From assembly GCA_021014325.1 (NCBI GenBank), contig CM037461.1:3187501-3251500 (forward strand): a stretch of 64,000 nucleotides of DNA, given 5' to 3'. The notes under the pieces were generated by a model that was not told where the DNA came from, did not search any database, and saw only the letters and a list, made by a program, of their open reading frames with translations. This stretch comes from Plazaster borealis (Eukaryota; Echinodermata; Asteroidea; Forcipulatida; Labidiasteridae). The position numbers were made by a program, and so were the translations under genes. Numbering within the stretch: position 1 is the stretch's first letter; each line of letters begins with the position of its first letter. This document shows, in pieces, positions 61,601 through 64,000 of this stretch.

Positions 61601-63951
61601 GCTAGAGGAGGATGATTCAAAAGAGGGCGCTTTAAAAAGAAGTTTGTGCACAGTTAGCCGTATGGGGGACAGAATCTCCAGGGGACAGAATCTCCTGCCA
61701 CACCGGTCAACGAACTTATCTCAAGACCGTTGGCTCTGAATTTTTCTTAAGGTTGAATCCAAATTAACGGCTCGGACTGCGACTACAAAGCCGGCTATAA
61801 TTACATATTGCAATGACAGCCGAGTGCCGGTAAAGACTGACGACCTCAAGGTCCCTTCGAAATAGCGACAGCGCGGCTGCCGCTTGGGGAATCCGTCAGC
61901 CATTTTGTAAATTCTGAGCCCGGAAAGAATAGACCATTCATTTCTTCGACAAAGACTGAGCCTGAGCATCAGAGCGGTTGCTTTGAGAGAAAAAAAGGGG
62001 GGGGGGGCAATGGGACGGGGGATTTATTTGTGGCTGTTATAGACCTTTATATTGCAACGTCACAGCCGGAGTTTTTGCCAACCAAGGTTGGAAAACTATG
62101 GGAAGCCATCAATGCCCAATTCGATGGCTCTGCTTACCGCCGAATTCTGCGATTACCATTCTTTGCGTGTACAGGGCAAGCGCCGAATTTCTGCACTAGC
62201 TGTGCAAGCTAGGGCCAAGTTCGCGCAAGGACTATCGTTGACCATAGTTCGACTAACTTAGCCCGAACTCTGTCTAGTCGATGATAGTTGGACCACTCTG
62301 GTCGACTATTTGGAACCAGCCTACTGGGCATGGTCGCATCGCTGGTTACCAATAGCCGTTTTCTTAGCACAGTGCAGAGTGAACCAGTTATAAGAAACTG
62401 ATAACGTATGTTGAGTCGCCGGTCGTGTTGACATGACATGACTAGAGTCGTTTGCACTATAACTTCTGTGCGCATGCCCTAAGTACGTCACTGAACAACC
62501 ACTAATTAACCATTGTTCCTTGCGCGAACTTGGCCTAGAATGCCTGGTAACTATGAGTACGCACGCACAACAAAAATTGTGCTTACGGTAAGCAGAGCCA
62601 TGAATTTGGGCCATGTTTTATGGCATTCAACCAAATTTGAGCTGTTTCTAATATTGAGCATCTTTGACTGTGGGTCTGTACGTTGCTCAACATACTAAAC
62701 ACGGGTTTTTTTTCCAGAGTTATCCGGTACTTGTAACATGATAGAGAACTAGTTATCCATTTCTCTAAACGCCAATACGATCCCGGAGCCGCAAGTAATG
62801 CCTAGAGGGCGCAATCCCCCTATCTTTCAGGTTAGCCACGATGTAATGTGCATGTAGAAATGCAAACAAATAGTTACTGACGTTTCGACCCTAGCAGAGT
62901 CTTTCTCGAAGGACATGTAAAAATATACAATTTCTAGGAAACACTCACACACATGCACACACAAAGCGAGTTCCACATTGTTTGTAACATTTTCTGTTGA
63001 ATAAAACTGTTTCCGGCGGGAGGCTAACTCGGGCTATGCGCGTGGGTGCCATTTTCTGTCACCCTAAACCGCACCTTCAGGCGGTCTTGAGGCGTATAAA
63101 ATGCATGGCCCATTCTCGCGCACCTCTAATGAGGGTACTTCGAGGGGAATTCTTGCCATACTCAGCTTTCGTGAAAAGGAAAAAAAAACCACTACATCTT
63201 GTTTAAGCCGTTCGCAGAACCAGAGGAAAGCTGATAAAGACTGTTGACTTCAGACTTCGAGTGGAGTGTGATGTGTGGAGTGTGGTGTGTGGAGTGTGGT
63301 GTATGGAGTGTGGTATGTGTGGACAAACTTGAAGAAGACAAGCACATGAACAATTCGATATTTTGTCCAATACGACTTACACATTTTGATTTACATTTTA
63401 CAACCCTTACGTGAGCGCTGGTAACACTAAGTCATGGCACATTTTTTTGATATACTATTTTCTCTAAAGTGCAATGCACAACTGTAGTTCGCCTTGTAGC
63501 TTCAACAAATTGGGGTTATGTGTGACAAATGCCATTTTTAACGTCGCCCCCTACGGCCCTAACGCTATGGGACAGAAGGCATTATACCTAGCCCGAACAT
63601 CTGACGTCACACTTCCAGGCTCGCATTACATTGTGTATAAACAACATTAATACAAACATTATGTACGCGCGCTCAAAGCAGCAGACGATCGAAAAGTTCA
63701 TGCTGTATGGTGGAGCTGACAAACTCGTCACTTCGGAGCGGACCAATCATAACACAGATATGGAAAGCTTACGTCACTGCCCGTTTGCCCAATGAAATCC
63801 TTGTATCCAATGGGTATGTAAAACCAGTACCTGTCTATCCTTGCGGATAAAGACAGGGGACCAGTCTAGCAAATACCGTACTCACCCGACAAATGACCTT
63901 TCTTGCCATCTTCTCATCAAAGAATCCGACTATTATTCTTGCCTTGTCCTC
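34084..63951 (-). CDS. GABBR2: GABA-B receptor subunit 2 (GABBR2), 3' 14 coding exons, 5' end outside window
   Basis: Fourteen exons (63886-63951, 56725-56916, 54623-54856, 52447-52591, 49382-49538, 45903-46038, 45132-45239, 44296-44418, 41000-41110, 39762-39986, 37772-37936, 36746-36887, 35756-35840, 34084-34522) join to 2328 nt: 775 codons plus TAG, with all phases consistent. Family role: class C GPCR; subunit 2 pairs with subunit 1 at the plasma membrane and carries G-protein coupling. Seen: end of the Venus-flytrap domain, seven membrane segments (TM1 in the fifth exon to TM7 in the tenth), the extracellular Cys pair (IICTSR, IETCVS), a coiled coil and a proline-containing C-tail. Subtype 2 rather than 1 is shown by [21 protein letters not shown] and [17 protein letters not shown]. 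The signal peptide and most of the ligand domain lie right of 64000. Confidence 0.95.
34577..34612. repeat. (ATTG)n microsatellite
   Basis: Eight or so ATTG/TTGA units 55 bases beyond the GABBR2 last-exon acceptor. A degenerate TTAA-type MITE piece follows (34644-34737: CTTGGTAAAGAGTACTGGAG). Confidence 0.9.
35423..35692. repeat. interspersed repeat shared with 19586-19832
   Basis: ACACCAAGAGATGCGAGAGA through TTTAGCTTGATGGC, in the GABBR2 terminal intron. It ends 64 bases from the small 35756-35840 exon. Confidence 0.75.
35756..35840 (-). CDS. GABBR2: GABBR2 small C-tail exon
   Basis: Eighty-five bases, acceptor CTTGTTTCAG, donor GTAAAT. In the phase forced by its neighbours it reads [20 protein letters not shown] and TSSDQSQ. 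No family match is recalled here. Support is the splice sites plus exact phase fit (phase 1 in, phase 2 out). Confidence 0.78.
35890..36250. mobile_element. solo copy related to the 104-bp satellite element
   Basis: CCATTGCATGATGAGGTATC, GCGGTAACACCATGTGTATG, GTTCTATGGGAACTTGTCTT and GCGGAGTAGA match the left arm of 8671-11382. It lacks the tandem array. Confidence 0.78.
36746..36887 (-). CDS. GABBR2: GABBR2 exon (coiled coil)
   Basis: [20 protein letters not shown] begins at the acceptor CTTCTCAG with QNE and continues the heptads of the previous exon, then [19 protein letters not shown] and TCHSTKSK. The coiled coil is the expected site of pairing with subunit 1. Phase 1 end at donor GTAGAC. 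Confidence 0.88.
37249..37510. mobile_element. TTAA-type MITE, right end replaced by SINE
   Basis: AGGCACTGAACATGTTTGG through AAACTACGTTACTTCAGAGG, with the TTCTTGTAAGAAG core. It stops at GGAGTCAT, where the SINE 3' end begins. Confidence 0.82.
37510..37742 (-). repeat. tRNA-headed SINE, full length
   Basis: On the minus strand: AGGGAGACCGCCAACATAGG, TAGCTCAGTTGGTAGAGCGC (box A), GGTTCAAATCC (box B), CTGCTCTAGTCAATTTTTC, then a tail ending GATCCATAACATGTGTAA. It reads as the most complete copy of this family in the window. Confidence 0.87.
37772..37936 (-). CDS. GABBR2: GABBR2 exon (post-TM7 tail, start of coiled coil)
   Basis: Fifty-five codons: [34 protein letters not shown], then [15 protein letters not shown], which begins a heptad pattern. 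The RVNPN after VPK matches the subunit 2 LRTNPD. Acceptor GATGTGTAG, donor GTTTGT, phase 0/0. A tRNA-headed SINE ends about 26 bases past the donor. Confidence 0.92.
38640..39119 (+). pseudogene. LINE 3' end split by a MITE
   Basis: [16 protein letters not shown] (38640-38688) continues after an insertion as [20 protein letters not shown] and [10 protein letters not shown] (38931-39030). GDRAF--AAP-LWN-LP-HLR is the conserved last segment of CR1/L2-like reverse-transcriptase proteins. An ATT tract ends the copy near 39118. Confidence 0.85.
38686..38935. mobile_element. GGGCCC-ended MITE inside LINE
   Basis: GGGCCCAAAATCATGGCTCTG and its inverse CAGAGCCATGAAATTGGGCCC bound about 245 bp rich in GCTTACG/CGTAAGC pairs. 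The same family forms the outer element at 62114-62611. Confidence 0.82.
39210..39585 (-). repeat. reversed Leu/Ser-headed SINE
   Basis: AGGCTCCTGGTGGATGATAC, CGTGCCGCTGGTGACAGTTG and GTTTCGAACCCACACTCTGC (reversed box B). The tail matches 5990-6160. Confidence 0.75.
39592..39735. mobile_element. foldback of GGCCGTGTCC family next to a GABBR2 donor
   Basis: GGCCGTGTCCGAATTAGCAG and CTACAGCTACGG on the left; CCGTAGCTGTAGTCGCCAAT on the right. The last copy edge is about 26 bases from the 39762 exon boundary. Similar AGCCATAGCTGCAGCCGTC text is at 45040-45070. Confidence 0.75.
39762..39986 (-). CDS. GABBR2: GABBR2 exon (end of TM5, intracellular loop 3, TM6, TM7)
   Basis: Seventy-five codons: [38 protein letters not shown], then [17 protein letters not shown]. 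Loop 3 ([13 protein letters not shown]) is nearly identical to vertebrate subunit 2, where it contacts the G protein. Acceptor TTTGTACAG, donor GTGAGG. Mobile elements flank it closely: a foldback ends about 26 bases past the donor and a MITE begins 46 bases before the acceptor. Confidence 0.96.
40032..40405. mobile_element. TTAA-type MITE
   Basis: TTAA both sides, ends AAAGGTAACGTACGCGTTTGG and GTTCAGTGCCTTAA, TTCTTGCAAGAAG core. It begins 46 bases upstream of the GABBR2 39986 acceptor. Confidence 0.88.
40495..40690. repeat. interspersed element block (CAGATATCC...CAGCCCCTTCC)
   Basis: Shares CACAGATATC, GCCAAATTCACTAATTAATAA-like text, CCTTCCGACC/TTGATTTTGTC and AACCAGCCCCTTCCCTCCA with 43165-43300 and 46355-47050. 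Other copies end in a CGAAACGTCAGG motif. Confidence 0.65.
41000..41110 (-). CDS. GABBR2: GABBR2 exon (extracellular loop 2 and start of TM5)
   Basis: Thirty-seven codons: [18 protein letters not shown], then [19 protein letters not shown]. Contains the loop-2 disulfide Cys (ETC) and MTIWL---Y-YKG of TM5. Acceptor TCAATAG, donor GTATAT, phase 0/0. Confidence 0.94.
41965..42190 (-). repeat. reversed Leu/Ser-headed SINE
   Basis: CTTTACGTCCCATCCGATGG, CTCGCTTAAGGACACAAGTG, GACTCGAACCCACACTCTGC and GTTCGGCCACGACATACC. Box B and box A are both readable in reverse. Confidence 0.82.
43165..43480 (+). repeat. element block ending CTTCGAGAAAGACTC...GAAACGTC
   Basis: CACAGATATCCCCC through CCACTTGACTGCTTCTGTTA to GCCTTCGAGAAAGACTCTGC and GGAAACGTCAGGCC (43438-43474). 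The same order occurs at 46355-47205. I suspect the terminal repeat of a Penelope-like retroelement, but no protein is present. Confidence 0.6.
44296..44418 (-). CDS. GABBR2: GABBR2 exon (TM4)
   Basis: Forty-one codons: [20 protein letters not shown], then [20 protein letters not shown]. Matches IIKDQKL---VG----IDL-IL--WQ-VDP. Acceptor CATTACAG, donor GTAAAC, phase 0/0. Confidence 0.95.
44466..44710. mobile_element. solo copy related to the 104-bp satellite element
   Basis: GATTTGAGGCATTGCAACATG, TATCTACTTGCTAGGTAG, TTCTACTGCCGCGGAGTAGA, GGAAATCGGGCGGGACTAC. It matches the left arm region 8671-9050 closely and lacks the array. Confidence 0.82.
45132..45239 (-). CDS. GABBR2: GABBR2 exon (TM3)
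   Basis: Thirty-six codons: [20 protein letters not shown], then [27 protein letters not shown] and KMKKK are hallmark GABA-B subunit 2 residues at TM3 and intracellular loop 2. Acceptor TAATACAG, donor GTAAAC, phase 0/0. Confidence 0.95.
45260..45560 (-). repeat. reversed SINE, 5' tRNA part missing
   Basis: ATAATACTGGGTTCTTATATAG, GTATCAAAGCGCTCAGTATT, GGTGCTGTGGCGCAATATGC and TTTTACGTGCATTACACAAC. It breaks off at GATGGTTAAGT before the tRNA-like head, where the 45563-45860 duplication begins. Confidence 0.75.
45590..45860. repeat. 140-bp direct duplication
   Basis: TGGAGCGTCTTGGTTTCAGA recurs at 45601 and 45741, each followed by CGTCGGTCTTGTCATGAGCC and by AAACCAAAATTTATTTTGG. Each unit carries an inverted pair GGTTTCAGAC/GTCTGAAACC. 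It abuts the donor of the TM2 exon (45903). Confidence 0.85.
45903..46038 (-). CDS. GABBR2: GABBR2 exon (TM2)
   Basis: [37 protein letters not shown] and KAYTIICT. Matches [20 protein letters not shown] of subunit 2; the final Cys is the TM3-side partner of the extracellular disulfide. The donor is the unusual GTTCGT, chosen because it alone keeps phase 0 into the TM3 exon. Confidence 0.92.
46355..47205 (+). repeat. element block split by a LINE 3' end
   Basis: The first part 46355-46436 (CACAGATATCCCCCTTCT to TTGATTTTGTCTTGTG) and the second part 47012-47205 (CACAAACCAGCCCCTTCC to GGTCGAAACGTTAGGCC) match 43165-43480. The LINE piece 46437-47011 lies between them. Confidence 0.7.
46437..47011 (+). 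pseudogene. 5'-truncated LINE 3' end with (ATT)n tail
   Basis: [40 protein letters not shown] and [10 protein letters not shown] then stop (to 46713), the C-terminus of a CR1/L2-like reverse-transcriptase protein. About 280 bp of 3' UTR and an (ATT)n run (46989-47011) follow. The 5' end is missing, as is usual for LINE copies. Confidence 0.85.
47630..47895 (+). repeat. SINE tail with ATT run
   Basis: CCCGGTCATGACTTAGGTCC, GAGCAAGACACTTCACTATA, CCAGGGAGTTGAGAAAGATT, AATGCGCTATATAAGAACTA and then ATTATTATTATTAT. Same tail family as 49005-49370. Confidence 0.75.
48655..49370 (-). repeat. two reversed SINEs end to end
   Basis: The first (48655-49003) has CAAAGCGCTCAGTATTTTTC and GACTCGAACCCACACTCTGC. 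The second (49005-49370) starts in the middle of the first one's head with AATAATAAGACCTAGTTCAT and ends CGCTCTTCCACGACACGCC. The second looks inserted into the head of the first. It ends 12 bases before the TM1 exon donor. Confidence 0.75.
49382..49538 (-). CDS. GABBR2: GABBR2 exon (TM1)
   Basis: Residues 213-265 of the window product: [17 protein letters not shown], then the hydrophobic TM1 [19 protein letters not shown] and [20 protein letters not shown] and RNR after TM1 match subunit 2. Acceptor GGTGGCAG, donor GTAAAG, phase 2 end. Confidence 0.93.
49620..49745. repeat. SINE heads in inverted arrangement
   Basis: GATTTGGGGTTGAACAAAGA at the left and TCTTTGTTCAACCCCAAATC at the right are perfect inverse copies around a short tRNA-like region (GAGATTTGAACCTCCGCAGG). 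Confidence 0.75.
50103..52420. repeat. 2.3-kb GAGTAC/AAGTAT hexamer array
   Basis: Units GAGTAC, AAGTAT, AAGTAC and GAGTAT in a 6-bp register with 12- and 18-bp higher order, decaying towards both ends. Large segments are duplicated: CGTGTACAAG at 50191 and 51069; AGTATATGAG at 50961 and 51731. It lies in the GABBR2 intron between the 52447 and 49382 exons. Long open frames on both strands (Ser-Thr, Tyr-Lys-Glu, Val-Leu and Tyr-Ser repeats) follow from the 6-bp unit having few stops. Confidence 0.95.
52447..52591 (-). CDS. GABBR2: GABBR2 exon (end of ligand domain)
   Basis: Forty-eight codons plus one base: [18 protein letters not shown], then [17 protein letters not shown] and GFKWAG. Matches the V-F-NGER-G------ segment before the membrane domain. 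Acceptor CTATGCAG, donor GTACTG, phase 0 start and phase 1 end. The next intron holds the 2.3-kb hexamer array. Confidence 0.93.
53061..53435. mobile_element. TTAA-type MITE
   Basis: TTAAAAGGCACTGAACACG to GTACGATACCTTTAA, core ACTTCTTGCAAGAAGT. Confidence 0.88.
53653..54090 (-). repeat. reversed SINE of the AACCCA-ATCCACA family
   Basis: Contains CACTTCGAA-free text matching 59086-59345: GGAAAACCCCAAATGATAGA, CATGCAGTCAGGTAGGGACT, GAAAACCCAATCCACATGC, and after an interruption (53868-54018) GATCCCCAGAGGTGAAAGGC and ACCACTGAGCCAACCTGAAT. Confidence 0.65.
54243..54582. mobile_element. Harbinger-like MITE, 3-bp duplication
   Basis: GGCCAAGTTCGCGCAACAAC at the left and CTTGCGCAAACTTGGCC at the right; ATG on both flanks (54240-54242, 54583-54585). 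Its right edge is 40 bases from the GABBR2 54623 exon boundary. Same family as 62213-62535. Confidence 0.83.
54623..54856 (-). CDS. GABBR2: GABBR2 exon (lobe 2, [10 protein letters not shown])
   Basis: Seventy-eight codons: [48 protein letters not shown] and [11 protein letters not shown]. This is the most clearly subtype-2 stretch of the ectodomain. Acceptor ATTTATAG, donor GTAAGT. A Harbinger-like MITE (54243-54582) starts 40 bases inside the downstream intron. Confidence 0.95.
55432..55577. mobile_element. two adjacent foldbacks
   Basis: 55432-55473 is a 42-bp near-perfect palindrome (GGTCTTATAACACT/AGTGTTATAAGACC). 55492-55576 is a second copy of the ACTCCTAGAACTATGAG hairpin (first at 25236), flanked by AGTTCCCCCC on both sides. 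Confidence 0.82.
55640..56249. mobile_element. foldback built of TAGTTGGGAC units
   Basis: The left arm 55640-55730 and right arm 56147-56249 are inverse copies (CAACTTGACAATCGTCCCAA against TTGGGACGATTGTCAAGTTG). Each holds several TAGTTGGGAC/GTCCCAACTA palindromes. A separate hairpin ATAGAACTCTACAG/TAGAGTTCTAT sits next to the left arm (55736-55761). Confidence 0.8.
56725..56916 (-). CDS. GABBR2: GABBR2 exon (Venus-flytrap domain, PGWFPADWW)
   Basis: Sixty-four codons: [18 protein letters not shown], then [17 protein letters not shown] and [14 protein letters not shown]. Matches the MYG---W--PGWY---WW region of the ligand-binding lobe. Acceptor TTTCAAAG, donor GTAAGT, phase 0/0. Confidence 0.93.
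58766..59088. mobile_element. TTAA-type MITE, third core type
   Basis: TTAAAGGCACTGTACACG to CCACTGCCTTTAA. The core hairpin is CTGAAAAAGACTTCTG/CAGAAGTCTTTTTCAG, unlike the other copies. The left inner section is shortened. Confidence 0.87.
59089..59345 (-). repeat. SINE with GGTTGGTGTAGTGG head
   Basis: On the minus strand: GGTTGGTGTAGTGGTGTC, CTAGGACCCCGGTTCAAATC (box B), CAGTCCCTACCTGACTGCGT, and a tail ending CTTGGCTTCACAACC. A tRNA-derived SINE distinct from the other two families, joined directly to the MITE at 59088. Confidence 0.78.
60165..60590 (-). repeat. SINE interrupted by a foldback MITE
   Basis: SINE text at 60165-60200 and 60413-60590 (CAAGGTGCTGCGGTGCACTC, CACACCGGGGCAAACCCC) is split by 60201-60412, whose ends GGGGTGTTAAAATT and AATTTTAACACCCC are perfect inverses, with further inner pairing (GGGTGTTAAAAT/TGTTAACACCC). 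Confidence 0.72.
60630..61013. mobile_element. TTAA-type MITE
   Basis: TTAAAAGGCACTGTACACG to CGTGTACAGTGCCTTTAA; core ACTTCTTGCAAGGAGT, with a small CACCAAGT duplication near 60955. Confidence 0.88.
61535..61712. mobile_element. inverted repeat with GGGGACAGAATCTCC
   Basis: CGGTGTCCCAGGGAAATCTG and GGAGATTCTGTCCCCATACG on the left; CGTATGGGGGACAGAATCTC and GGGGACAGAATCTCCTG on the right. Imperfect arms of about 60 bp around GGGCGCTTTAAAAAGAAG. Confidence 0.75.
62114..62611. mobile_element. GCCCAA-ended MITE, interrupted
   Basis: GCCCAATTCGATGGCTCTGC at the left and GCAGAGCCATGAATTTGGGC at the right. Its middle (TGTGCAAGC then AATGCCTGGTAAC) is split by 62213-62535. Same family as 38686-38935. 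Confidence 0.83.
62213..62535. mobile_element. Harbinger-like MITE nested in the GCCCAA MITE
   Basis: GGCCAAGTTCGCGCAAGGAC and CCTTGCGCGAACTTGGCC; TAG on both flanks (62210-62212, 62536-62538). Confidence 0.85.
63254..63322. repeat. GAGTGTGGTGT minisatellite
   Basis: About four units of TGTGGAGTGTGGTGTG, with ATGTGTGGAGTG variants, inside the first visible GABBR2 intron. The intron from 56917 to 63885 otherwise holds only the elements listed. Confidence 0.85.
63886..63951 (-). CDS. GABBR2: GABBR2 exon (Venus-flytrap domain)
   Basis: Twenty-two codons between acceptor TTTTTACAG and donor [25 protein letters not shown] and ICR. Matches the RIILG-FD--MA-KVFC strand-helix unit of GABA-B receptors. 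First exon of the gene visible in the window; phase 0 at both ends. Confidence 0.9.
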
Positions 63952-64000
63952 CTGTAAAAAAAACCAAAAAAACACAAAACAGACTTGATTTAGTCTCGAG

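Noticed and set aside
61721..61969. Extra GABBR2 or alternative first exon (82 codons, ACAAAATGG context)
   Set aside because: No similarity to receptor sequence and no convincing downstream donor in frame; possible but unsupported.

Overview
This window is nuclear DNA from an animal. It has two spliced genes, both on the minus strand, surrounded by a very dense set of mobile elements and tandem repeats. The host is most likely an echinoderm, probably a sea star. That placement rests on remembered repeat families (TTAA-bounded elements starting AAAGGCACTG, tRNA-headed SINEs, the 104-bp satellite element) and on gene structure. It was not tested by any search.

Gene 1 (26079 down to 2600) is a complete GEN1, the XPG/FEN1-family Holliday-junction resolvase. 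Ten coding exons join with matching phases into a 1192-residue protein. They carry the XPG-N and XPG-I domains with all acidic active-site residues, a helix-hairpin-helix region, a Cys/His-rich segment, a chromodomain-like region and a long disordered acidic tail.

Gene 2 (63951 down to 34084) is the 3' part of GABBR2, the GABA-B receptor subunit that couples to G protein. Fourteen coding exons join in frame over 775 codons: the end of the Venus-flytrap domain, seven membrane segments, a coiled coil and a C-tail. The first exons lie beyond the right edge of the window.

Layout: 1-2599 is GEN1 downstream DNA with a SINE head and a MITE. 2600-26079 is GEN1; its introns hold a 2.7-kb palindromic element carrying 22 perfect 104-bp repeats, several hAT-like elements (one still holding its transposase first exon), a 70-bp satellite and a Mutator-like foldback. 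26080-34083 is intergenic: a 130-bp tandem array, decayed LINE pieces (one interrupted by two DNA elements) and a TTAGGG/TTGGGG block inside an inverted repeat. 34084-64000 is GABBR2; its introns hold a 2.3-kb hexamer array with open reading frames on both strands, nested MITEs, LINE 3' ends and many SINEs.

The genes have no evident functional link. What stands out is the layering of elements inside elements, with target-site duplications that let insertion order be read, and how closely several elements sit to splice sites. No CRISPR array, prokaryotic operon, functional tRNA or rRNA gene was seen.
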